The notes under the pieces are model-generated. The model was not told the origin of the DNA. It searched no databases and worked only from the letters and a program-made list of their open reading frames with translations. This document shows positions 1-11,800 of a DNA stretch of 64,000 nucleotides, piece after piece. The translations under genes were made by a program, and so were the position numbers. Origin of the DNA: Malurus cyaneus samueli (taxonomy: Eukaryota; Chordata; Aves; Passeriformes; Maluridae). The DNA lies in NCBI GenBank assembly GCA_009741485.1, contig CM019227.1, positions 16,289,121 through 16,353,120 of the forward strand, read 5' to 3'. Numbering within the stretch: the first letter of the stretch is position 1; every line of letters starts with the position of its first letter.

Positions 1-2240
1 TCAAAAGCTGGAATTGTAGAACTCTAACAGCAGATTTTTGGTCCTTAATCCTGGGGTACAGTTTTTCCTTATTCTCTTCCTTCCCCTATCACAGCGACTT
101 CAAGCTGCTAGGTGAACAAAGAGGATCCAGCTGGAGATATTTAAAACAGAGAGTTTTCCAGCCAGTTCCACATTTTTACTCCTTGCACTGGGATCAAACA
201 GAGAGAGGGGAGCAGACTGTGCCAGCTCTGTGCTCTCCAGAGACCTTTGCACATGGCCAAGAGGCTCCCAGCTATGGATTTATGGAAAGCAATACAGCAA
301 AAATGTGCATTGCAACTGCTCATCCAGAAAGCTTTTATACCTCTCTCAATGGTTGAGCAGCTGAGTGCCTTTATTAATAGTAGAAATATATTTATCAAAA
401 TTCATGGGTCAGCGTTGTTAAAGCTCCATAAATCCAATTTGGACAGGCCACCATTATTTATTTTTCCAGGTCGTTGCCTCAGAGAGGGATTTTTTCACTA
501 TATAACCCAGACTTCTCCAGAGGCCTGTTTGAAACACTATAGGAAATACACTCTCCAGATCGGGGTTTTCCTCTTTTGTCTGACTTTCTTAAGAAGAGCT
601 GCACTTTGAGGCTCTTGGATCAAAAAACAAGAAGCAGAAATGGTCAGCCCTAACCATCACAGGGACACCGACACCAGAGTGTCACTGAGTCACACAGAAG
701 CCTGACCCCAGCAAAGCCATGGCCCCTCAGGCTTCAGCACAGACAGATCCTCACATGTGATTTTCTAAACCCTTTGAGTTCTTGTTGCCGCCACGGGATG
801 AGGGAGATGTCCCTGCAGCTGGATATTCTGCCTGGCTGCAGGTCTTTGTGATCCACCTGCAGCACTGCCTGTGCAAGCAGAGGAAGCTTCAGCTTCTCCA
901 GCTTCATCCCCAGCTCCAGCTCTGCAGCACAAAGGAGATGATCCCTGGCCCAAACTCACCCCTTCTGAGGCTGCAAGGCTGCTTAGCCAAAGGGGAAAGG
1001 AGCAGCCAGACAGGCACTAAGCCAATGACAACACTTTCATGTCCCCATGTGTTTGGAGCAGCTGTCAGCCTGGAGATGACATGTCCTACAGCATTCATCC
1101 ACACAGTTAGAGAGAACACTGGAATGCTTTTCTTGGAAGCAAGCAACTCTAAGGGACCCAAGCTGTGAAAAAGTAGGTATTGTAACACATTCTGGATCTG
1201 ACTCTGATTTATGTTAGATAAGCTTGATTTATGTTCAGATCTTTGACTTTAAATGTCAGTTTTTTTCTTTTTTAAGAGGAAAAGAACTGTAACTAGAAAC
1301 AGTACTGCATAAAAGTAATTCACAAGGACAGATTGGCGATGAGCTGATATCTTTAAAAGTGGAGTTGAAGGCTAAATTAATGTAAAATGGGAACAGAAGG
1401 GTTTATTTGTTTTCCTCTTAGAAGGAGAGCTCTGAAAATCCAATAGTATCACACAGGGACAAATGGAAATGAACAAGCAGTGAATAGATTGAAGCTGGGA
1501 ATTAGCAGAATAGTCCTTTCCCATGCCATGCTTTATGTGCTCAGGCTTCTGGGCTGACTGCAGGGAAGTCTTCTCCTAAATCCGATGAGGACATTGCAGC
1601 TTCAATCACACAGCCTGCTCTGACTGGGATTCTGGTAATGTCAGAGCTCCTAGAAAATGACTGGCACTTCCCCAGGGGATTTCCTTCCCATGCCCCAGGA
1701 ACTTATTATAAAGAGTAATATCTTGTGAGAGCAAGAAGCAGATTTAGCTCCAGAAGCAGAAAGTCCATCTGCAGGGTGCTTGTGGCTGGCTGCAAACAGG
1801 TCTGAAGTCCTCAACTAAGCTGACCCATAAGGGGGTGGTGGGATTTTTGCCTGAGCAAGGACTCTGAGATTGTCCCCTGGCTGCATTTTGCTGGGGTACA
1901 CATCAGAAGGTATCCCAAGGGAGAGGCATATACAAGGGAAGACACTTGACTCTTTTCAAATCAACAGGAAAATCAGAGAATGAGTTGACCATGCCTATAA
2001 GAGCCTCATCTCCCATGAGTCCAATGAACATGGCAGATAAGTCAGAGTAGAGGGCAATCGGACTTTCCAGGAACGAGCATAAAATCAGGCTGAAGGGCTC
2101 AGCCTCGGCAGTGATTTCCCGTCTGAGCGAGGGCACGGTGAGCTGTCTGCTTATGACCGAGCCATGTGAATATTTGTGACTTCAGCTTAAACTCATCTCA
2201 AATTTCCACCTTCCTGGGCCTTCAGGGCTGAGAAACAAAC
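1..2240. other. Upstream intergenic region, no gene recognised
   Basis: I see no recognisable protein family here. Short open frames exist (for example + strand 247-609 and - strand 1903-2136), but none resembles a known protein or has convincing splice context. Human PGAP6 has NME4 as its upstream neighbour, and I see no nucleoside diphosphate kinase motif here. Two AGATAAG GATA-factor motifs lie at 1216-1222 and 2035-2041. The stretch is AT-richer than the CpG block that follows. Confidence 0.6.
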
Positions 2241-2830
2241 CCAGGCGTACCGAGGGCACCACTTCGGGGCTCTCTCCCCCGTGCCCGGGATGCTCGGGCT
2301 CACGGGGCGCATCTCGGGGGCTCCCACGATGGAGCGGGGCGGTGCGCTCAGGTGGGAGCTCCGGACCCGCGCACCGCCGAGCTCCGCGGGCATCCCGGCT
2401 CATCCCTCCCGGCTCATCCCTCCAGGGTTCTCTATCCGGTTGCCGCGGGGGGCGGGCCCGGGGGGGCCGGACCGGGGCGGGGCGGGGCGGGCGGCGGAAG
2501 CGGTGGCGGCGGCGGCGCGGCGGCGCTGCGGGCGGGCGGGCGGCGGGGGCCGGGGCAGCAGCGGGCGGCCATGGCCGGGGCAGCCGGCCGCCCTTGCCGC
2601 GGCTGCTGCTGCTCCGCTGCAGCTCCTGGCGCTGCCGCCGGCCGCGCAACCGCACCGGCCCCGGTGAGTCCCGGCGGGGCGGGAGAGGGGGGATCCGCGG
2701 GCCGGGGCACGGCGAGGGGCGGCCGGCGGCTCTCGGGGGGGCAGAGGCAGCGGTGGGAAAGCGGCGGAGTGATGCTGCAGCGAGCGCCGGGAGCTGCCCC
2801 GGGTCCCGCAGCCGCTGCCGGGTTGGATCT
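2240..2830 (+). promoter_or_regulatory. PGAP6: CpG island and presumed promoter of PGAP6
   Basis: The stretch is very GC- and CpG-rich, with repeated GGGGCGG/GGGCGGG (Sp1-type) motifs around 2450-2560 and long G runs on the coding strand that could form G-quadruplexes. It sits directly upstream of the only plausible first exon of PGAP6. No TATA box is evident, which is usual for a CpG-island promoter. The transcription start cannot be fixed from sequence alone. Confidence 0.75.
2571..2663 (+). CDS. PGAP6: PGAP6 exon 1, putative start and signal peptide (frame problem)
   Basis: An ATG in a good Kozak setting (GCGGCCATGG) lies at 2571, and a strong donor (CCG|GTGAGT) follows 2663. That gives 93 bases, phase 0, but exon 2 needs an exon that ends in phase 1 with G. 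In the required frame the end of the exon reads LLLLRCSSW...RNRTGP, which is signal-peptide-like, but that frame has no ATG until far upstream (2342). A base missing from the assembly in this GC-rich run, or a different true start, could explain it. Confidence 0.5.
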
Positions 2831-5800
2831 GCAGTGACTTTGGGATGCCTTCGTGCCTTCTCGAGGGAGTCGGGGGCTCCTGAGCATCCCTGGGGAGCAG
2901 CGCTTGTGCCGGCCCTGTAGAGCAGTGGGAGGTCAGGCCAGACCCTCTGGGTTCTGCTGTGTTTGCAGTGGTTGTTTTCCTTGGGTTGCCTTGTTTTCAG
3001 GTTACTTTACTTCCAGGGCATGCAGACGGATGGATGGGAGCGGGGCTTTTGGCAGAGCAGAGGGTGCTGGAGGTCTGGGGTCCCGCGGGGATTGTGCCCA
3101 CTCCCCCCCTCCCTCCAGAGCTGCTGTGGCGGTGCAGACATTCGGGGAGGTGAGGTTGTTCACCTGCTCACCCCATCGCGGAGGTGGGCTCGTTCTGCCA
3201 CGTTGATCCTGTTGATCGTGGTTATCGCTTCCTCACAGTCCACAGTGCGTGAGGCTCTCGGGGAGCCAGGGGTGAGATGGCCCCGTGCCCCAGGCCCACC
3301 CTGCTCTGGCATCCTGCTCGCTGGGTTCCCAGCTCGGAGAGCTCCCGTGTGCCTCAGGTGTGGTGCTGGGTTTGTCTCGGCGCCGTCCCGCCGGCTGCGG
3401 GAATGCCTCCGTAGGGAATGCCTCTGTGTTATGTTTGGGCGCTGGAAAAGATCAACGCCTCCCTGAGAGAGCGAGGGGTCCTTGTTCTGCAACATTTGTA
3501 GGTGGATTTTTACCCGGGATAAAGGAACGAGATTTCTGTTACATTGTAAATGGGCAAACATCCTTCAACATAGCCCAGTCTTTTTGTGAGTCAGACTCAT
3601 CATCAACTCTGTAGCTTTAGACAGCATGTCCTTTGAAATGAGGGCTTCATCCCTTTGATGGGAAGCCCTGAGAAACCCGCAGTCAAGGTATTATTTCCTA
3701 AAACTACCATGAGATCATCTTTGGACAAACAAACATAAGCTGTAGTCTGTGACTCTTTACTCTGAAATTGAAATAATGTGTTTCTCTGTGCTACAGGGAT
3801 TCTACCTCGTTCTGTTTCTTGCCTTAAAACACTTTCGTTTTTTGCATAATACACTTGAAATCTGCTTGTGCAAAATCTGTATGGAAGGGGATGGAAACAG
3901 CATCCACTGGATGGGTCTCTTGCACAGTTTAAAGCTGGTTTCACATCATGGGACAGTCAAGTGGGACTTTCCAGGTGTTGCCGTGCTGGTGCCGAGCAGA
4001 TTGAATAGATGGGCATGGACACAAACGGAGCAGAACAAATGCCAGAGAACTCTCTCTTGATGCAAATGGGCTGCCAGAGCACACGCCTCGACTGCAGTGA
4101 CCTGTCTTTCAGGCTTTTCTGTGCTGATGTTCTGCTTATCTGAGGTATTTCCTGGTCAGCCTGAGCAGAGGGTGCCCTGGGAGTCACATACCAGCTCACT
4201 TGTGCAGCTCTGTGTGCCCAGCACAGCCTGTGAGCAGGGGCTCAGCCCTTGTCACCACAAGAAGCTGTTTGTCAGTGGACTTTGTCCAAAGCCCTAACTG
4301 GTGCTTACCTGGTGGTAGGCAGTACGTGAGCAGGGCAGGTCTTCCTGCTCTAATCTGGTAATGCTCTTGAGCTCTCTCCATCTAATTGACCAGTCGTTAA
4401 TAAAGAGCACTGCTGAATACTGGAGTTTTTAATTTTGCAGTCAGCTGGCCCTGTCCTCCCCCAAAACCACACAATTTGAGCTTTGCCTTCATGAGGACGT
4501 GCAAGGTGGGAGGTGACGGTGGCTGACAGCTGGTGGGGCTGGAGCAGCTTGTGTTGGGGCAGGTTTCAGGTTGTTTGATGGGACGTGTTGTGTTGAGCAG
4601 GACTGGGGCTCTCCCAGCTCTAATTACGTTTTGTGTCCCTGCCTACCCTCATCCTGTGCCCAAATGTCCCCATGAACTGCAGAAATGAGTGTGCCAAGTG
4701 CATGTGGAGTGTGCTGGGGTCACAGACACCAGTGATGAAATCCTGCTTCCTTCCATATCCCCTGTGTGGGAAATGTCCCCAGGCTTGCAGGGATCACCGC
4801 CAGCTCTTGTCCACAGTACCCACACACTGCGCTGGCATTTCAGCCGAGGGAGCATTGGCTTGAGAAGCCCCTTTTGTGGTGTCTGGAGAGCAGTGTGACC
4901 CCAGCATGGGGGACCGCAGTGGGACAGCTCTGCCCACAATCTGCAGCCTCCTGGCTGTCCTGCTCAGGGCTCACCTTTCCCCATGGCCTTTCCTGGCTCC
5001 ATGCACGAAGGTGCTGCTAGCTCTGCCCCTTGGCTGGCCCCCGTGGGTGCATGGCCAGGGCAGCCCCTGCGGCAAGGTCAGCTATGCTCTTCCTCCAGGA
5101 GCAAATCCTCCAGCTGCCTTGTGTGGCCGGTATTTCTCGCTTTCCTGTTTCCTCCTTTCGCTGCCGGGCTTGCAGAATGCCCGCAGGCTTTGGCTTGGTA
5201 ATTTGCCAAGGAGTTAAACCCATGATTACTGTTCAAGTCTCCTTGCAGTGTCGTGGGTGCAGGCCAGCGAGCGTCTTCCTTTGGGGCATGGATCATAGTT
5301 CCTGCTAGGATTAGATTCCTCCCGGCAGGAAGTATATCCCAACGATCTGGTCCTGCCTGAGGATGTTTTCCTCTTTCTTTGCTTAAACAGTTCCTCTTTG
5401 ACAGTTGGGTCCTCTGTATTTCCAGCATGACCCTGGGCAGAGTTGAAGGACAAATTAACTTGCCCTCGCTGCTTATTCTCAGATAAGCAGAGGGCAGGAA
5501 TATCTCTCTGAAAGGTGCCACAGTTTCTCTCCATTCTGGGGGAGAGAAAAATAGGAAAGGAGCATCTGGAAGCACTCTGCAGACATGTGAAGACATAGCC
5601 TTTTACCCTCTTGCTGAGTGTTGTGATTTCGGATGGGCAGCATGGCCTTGGCTCCACTGTCCTCATGAAGTTTTATCCTTTTCTCAGCTCTGGTGTGATG
5701 CTTCTTTTACAGACCTGAGTTGCAGTCTGACTGGTTTTGTTAATGTATAATTTTGCTGGGGGTGATCTGTAGATATTTAGCTGGGCAGAGGGATGGAGGA

Positions 5801-8800
5801 TCTAGTTAGTCCTGATGGCACTTTGACTATATAACTGTTGTCCTCTTGCATGCCTACCCTGAGGCTGTTCTTGCTATCCCAGCAGCCTTTCTTCCAGCTA
5901 GAAAAATCTTTAGAAGTTATGTCTGAAAGCAGAGTTACACTTGCAGCACATGAAGTTTCATAGTGTTGTGTGTCACAGGAAGACAATACATGTGTTCTGA
6001 GCTGGGTAGAGGGATAAACACAGAATGGTTTGGGGTGGAAGGGATCTTTAAAGATCATCTCATGGGCAGGGACACCTTCCACTAGACCAGGTTACTCCAA
6101 GCCCCATCCAAACTGGCCTTGGACACTTTCAGGAGCGAGGCAGCCACAGCTTCTCTGGGCAACCTGTGCCAGGGCCTCATCACCCTCACACAGAAGAATT
6201 TCTTCCTAACATCCAATCTAAATCTCCTCTCCTTTGGTTTAAAACCATTTCCCCCCCATCCTTTCATCCTCAGCCCATATGCTCAGCAGAAGACAAGGGC
6301 ACAGCTCTTGCCTCTTGGCACCATAAATTGCTGCTGGGGCACAGGGCATCCCTGTGTTGCCTGCACCCATCTGTTCTGCACTGTGCCCCTGGGTTTCCTG
6401 CTGCCTCTTCCATCACCTTTCCTTCTGCCATCAGCCTTTCTTCCCAACCTTTTCCTCCTCCTCAGTCTCTCTGGTGATCTCTCAGCTTCAGGGCATGTCT
6501 CTCAGAGTGTAGTTTAGGCATCTGTTAGTGCTCTCCAGTTCAGGGTGATGGTTTTACAGCAGGAGTGTGGGTGGTTCTGGCTGGAGGTGCATGGATCACC
6601 ACATATCTAATGGGACTGTAATGAGAAAACAGGGACACAAAGTACACCTTTCCAAGAAACATTAAGCCTCCTGTGTGCTTCTGTGGGTGGATAAAGCCCT
6701 GCAGCCTGACCCTAGCAGCTCCCCACCAACTGCTGTGCTCTCTCCCTTCCAGACTCCCTTTATGTCTCTGAGTACTTCTCTCAGAGTGCGCAGAAGCTGT
6801 CCTTCTACAGCTGGTATGGAAATGCCAAGCTCTTCCACTTCCACGTGCCAGAAGACACTGTGCTGCTACGCTGGCTCCTGCAAGCATCCCGGGGGAAAGG
6901 CCCTGAGTGCACCAGTATGGAGATCACTGTGTAAGTATGTCCCTGTGACAGGGTTTGTCCTTGTGGGCTTCTTGTCCCTTTGTCATGGTCACTTGTGGCT
7001 GGGGCTGGTTGCTTGTGGAGGTTGGGCCATTCCTCAGTTGCAGGAGCTTCCTATAGTAGCACTGAATCTGTGTTCAAACCTGTAGGAGTGTTTCATGTTC
7101 TTGTTACCCATGGATTTGGGGCTGCCTGTCAGCTGAGGTATCCAAGAGACCCCTTAGAACACTGAAGAGACCTTCACAGTGAATCAAATGTGCTGCTCAA
7201 AGGTGTTCCTGGCTGGCAGAACCTGCACGTGGTGCCAAAGGATGTAACAGGACTACAAGGGACTTGAGCAGATCCAAAATTATTGGAGATGGGCAAACTT
7301 TCCAGTACAGAAGAACTGAGGAGTTTTGGGGGACACTTTGTGAGGGGTGTGGCTGAGCATGGAACAGAGATAGGAGAGGAATGTTGTGCATGAGAGTATT
7401 GCAAACTCAATGTCAATGAAAGAAATGCTGCTTAAAGGAGTAGTTAACTTGGTGGAGGATTTGAGGTCAAAAACTTGTCAGATTTTGAGCTTTAGGAGAA
7501 CACCAAAGCTTCCTCAGTGAGTTGTGCCCATGGAGCCCATGGGTCTCTGGCATCTGTTCCACAGAGGTCTGGGAGTGACTGACCTCTTGTGCTTGGGCTT
7601 CTCTGCTCTGTCTTGGGCAGAGACTGGTGCTCTTAATTGCTCCTGAGCAGCCTGGAAGAGATTATTTTTCTGCTTTCTGCTTCCCAGAGAGGTTTCCAGT
7701 AATTTTGGGACATGAGGAACAAGGCAGCAGCTAAACAATAATCCAAGAAGTGATGGCTAACCCAGATAAGCTCCAAGGGGTAATAACATATCACCTGTCA
7801 TGTTTGCTTGCTGGACCTGTTTCAGTGCAGTCCAAAAGCAATCAAATTAAATGCCAAATTGACTGAATAAATATCTCCCACGTTCCTTAGCCTTGTGTGT
7901 TTCTGCTACTTCAAACACTGGGCTTATCTGGAAAGCAGAAACGCTGCTGCACTGCGGTCTGTAATAGGGGCCTCCCTTGGAAAGTGTCTTTGTAGTCTGT
8001 CTGACTGCCCTCCTTAGAGGAGATGGGAAGATGCAGATCTTAGCTGGAAAATGAAAGTTCTCTGTAGACGATTTTCCCTATATGGGGAATTTGCTGATGG
8101 TTATAAATCAGTAGTCTGTGGGTGGGGCTTAGCCTTAATAAGTGTTGGAAATTTGCTTGCAGGCTTGATGGAACTATGTAAATCCTTATCTTAATAAGCT
8201 GCCAAGTTAAACCAATCTCTAAATAAATCCCGGATAAGCTAATAGCAGCTAGTTCTCACCAGATGAGAATGATGACTCCACTTGAAAATGTGGGATTTTC
8301 CAGCCTGCTCCCTCTCCAGGCCAGCCAGGGTGTCCCTGGTTAGTTTGTATCCCACTTTATCCTGCCAGTGTCTGTACCTCCTTGGGTTTACTCTCACTGT
8401 GACTTCTCTCGCAGGCACTTTCGCCATGGTGCCCCTCCTGTCATTAACCCGCTGGGCACTCGCTTTCCTGCCAATGCCACCGTCCGTCCCTCCTACAACA
8501 TCAGCATCACCCTGAGCAGTGCTGTGCAAAACACCACCTTTGTGAATGTCACCAGCCCTGCTGCTGGGGACTGGTTCATTGCTGCCCACCTGCCCGAGGC
8601 TGCAGGCAGGATTGAGGTGAAGGTAAGGGTCCTACCCAGAGCTCTACCCCGGGTATCTCATCACAGCCACAGCTGACCCCTGTGCTCTCCCCTCCTGCAG
8701 GGTTTCTCCACTCCATGCCCCTATATGTTCCAGGCAGATATGTTTGTGCTCAGACTCACTGATATGCCTGTTCTGGAGCCTGGTGTCCCCATGCCACACA

Positions 8801-11800
8801 CCGTTGTCTCGCCTGCTAAGCCACTGCATGTCAAGTGAGTGGGAGCAGCGGGTGGGCAACTGAGGGCATGGTGGGGTGGGATTTCCCAAAGGAGCTGCTA
8901 TGGGGAAGCCAATGTTGTTCCCACGTGGGGCTGAAGTTGGGGGTCTCTGAGCCTGTTGCTGAGCTCCCTGCAGCAGTGGTAAGATCTGCATGGGTAGCAC
9001 ACGAGCACCCTTCTCTAAATCTTCCCAGGTGGTCATTCAACTGCAGGAATTTTAGTTCTTCTTAGTTCTTCCAGATGTTTACCTTGGGAAGGATTTTCAC
9101 AGCACCAACCAGGGCAGTCTAGTCCGTGTCACAAAGCCGTGGGGACTGTGGTGGGTTGTGGCTGGCTTGTGTTGAGAGTATGAGCTCTGCAAACTGCTGC
9201 TCCCTCCTCCCACAGGGTCTTCGTTCCCAAACACGCCGCAGGGATGCGGTTCCAGCTGAGCAGCTGCGTCACCAGCGAGCAGAGAGCCTGCGCCGTGCGG
9301 GTGCTGCTGGGCTCCATCACCCTGCCCCAGTCCTTCCAGAAGATCCTCACCTGCATGGGGAGCATCAACTGCAGCCTAGCCCTGGAGTCACCCCCCTGGG
9401 AGAAGTGGCTGCAGATCATGGTGGAGAGTCTCGGCACTGGCAATGCCAGCGTGAAGGTGGAGATGCTGGCTTCTTTCACAGGTGGGATTCCATGTTCTCT
9501 AGTCCTGTAGGAAGGACCAGAGAGAACTTTGTGTCTGCTATGTCTCGCTTGGGCATTTGGGTGCCTGGCTGTGGTGTTCCTGTGCTCCCCAACATGCTTA
9601 TTGCTTCCTCTTGGAGGCCCTAGTTTTTGGTGTGGTGTCAAAATTGAAAGCTCCAGTATACACCCCAGAGGGACACTTGCTAGAGCTGCCTGTTTTGGAA
9701 ACACCTGAAAAGCTCAGTGTTATTTTTCTAAAGGTTGCTTGGGAAGCAGTGGCTGGCTTAAAATCTGGTGGGGAGAGTAGTTTTGAGTGATACAACAGAC
9801 TAAGGCTGTGTTGATGGCTAATTGACCGAGAGCAGGCTACAGACAGGAAACCACCTCACAGAGGTTTACTTGGGGAAATGTCTGGAGTTGTAGTGATGGA
9901 ATGTCACCATTTCAGGTGATGCTTTGTGGCTCAGATGGTCACAAGGTCCTTGTGGCTGTGATAGGCACCTTTGCACCTATTGCACCTATTACATGACCAT
10001 AATCCCTGTTTGACTGCTGTAAGCTCACCAACCAGGAACATTTTTTAAATTTTCTTCTACTGGGGGTTCTACCACCTCCTCCTCAAAGCAGAGCTTCATC
10101 CTGTGTGCTGAAAGACCTGGCATTGGCAGAAGTGTTAGGGAGGAGCACTGGAGTCTCTGGGAGCCATGGACAGTCTCCAGCAGTGGGACTTCAAATTTAC
10201 CATTCACCTCCATCTGCCACAACGTGATAGCTTGTGCCTGTAGCTCCACAGGGTTGGCTTCTCCCTCCTGTTCAGCCTTGTCTGCTCATGTCTGGAGAGC
10301 TGGGAGGAACTTTTGCACAGCCTGTGGCTGTGGGACAGCTGAGTGCTGAGCTCTGCTGCTGGCGACTGAGCCCTTCCTGGGCACCTTGATGATGTTGTGT
10401 TATCCCTTCTTCCATTCCCCCTTCCCTGCAGCTCCAGGGTGCTTTTACCCACTGTACCACTGTCTGGCTCCCAGCAGAGTTCTAGCTTGTGGATGCTCCC
10501 CCTGCAAAGATGGTGCCTCAAGGACAGTTCAAGCAGTGCATGAACCATCTAAAACCCCCCAGTCTGTGCTGTCACTTGTAGCTGCTGGGGCCTGCCTGGG
10601 TGAGGTCCTAGTCCTGGCTGTGCTGATTCCTCTCCTTTTTTGCTCTAGTTTGCAGACCAGGAAGCACCAGTTCCTTCCTTAACTTCATCAGCCTAAACCA
10701 GAGCCAGGCTGTTGCCAGACCAGGAGCAGCAGGGAGCTCTGCTCCAGCTGCTGGAGGGGCTCCACACAACTCATCCAGCCAGCGGGGCTCCTGCCTGCAG
10801 AGCCAGCCCGTCGTGAGGGAGGACCTGGACGTGGTGTCTGTGCGCTACCGGCTCTTGAACGGTCCCAGTGTGCCCGTGAACACCCGCTCCCCCACCCTCC
10901 TCCTGCTCAACCTGAACACAGGCATGGACAGCGGGGGGTCCCTCGTGGTCAATCTGCTGCTTAACAAGGTGCGCAGGCTGATGGACGGGATTGTGTCCCC
11001 TTGGCAGGGCTTTGTCCCTGCTCCTGGGCTGCATGCTCCAGAGATTGGAGGTACCAGTGGGACTATTCCTCTCTTTGTTGTTACAAAACACTTGGAGCCT
11101 ATTTTAGCTGCTTCCAGCATGTCCCACCTGCCAGCTCCGATTCAAATGCCACAGCTTGCGGCATGTGGCGGCAGTGACGCAGAGGAGACAAAATGGAAAG
11201 CAGCTGCAATGCCATCTTCTCCACGGGAGCTTGGCACCCTGCCACCAGGAGAGAAGGCTGAGCAGAGAAACCCAGGGATGTTCATGCCCCAAATCACTGA
11301 TTCCTGGGCTTCTTCAGTGACTCCCCCTACACCAAAATCAGCCCCCTGAAATTCCATTAAACTTCTTGAGGGCTGGAGCAGGGCTCAGGCCTGATGTTCT
11401 GCAGCCTCTGACTTGTGCCACCCTGTGCTGGTGCTGAAATGATATATGAATGTCCCAGCTTTGGGGCAGTTCCTCTGAGAGGGTCCCCCAGGAGGGTCTC
11501 TTGCCTCTTGAAGCCATAACACAATATGGTGGCAGCACAAGATCAGGTGAACCAGAAATCTGCTGTACTGATGGGCAACTTGACCTGTGGGATTTGTTGT
11601 TTCATGGGCACTGTGGGAGAGGGATGGTGCAGGGGGATGGCATCAGGGCACTCTAACATGGGACACTGCTCTGTTTGCACAGACATCTGTGAGCCTGACC
11701 AATGCCACTGTGGTAGCCTGTGTGAGTGCCGCTTCACCGGTGCTGTCCCTCAACGCCACACGGAACTGCAGCACAGGTAGGACAGATGCTGGCACCTGCC

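Noticed and set aside
247..609. 120-codon + strand frame as a gene or retroelement piece
   Set aside because: Sequence does not resemble any protein I know and has no promoter or splice context.
1903..2136. 77-codon - strand frame next to the PGAP6 CpG island, as a divergent gene
   Set aside because: No family resemblance and no convincing splice sites. Could only be revived by RNA evidence.
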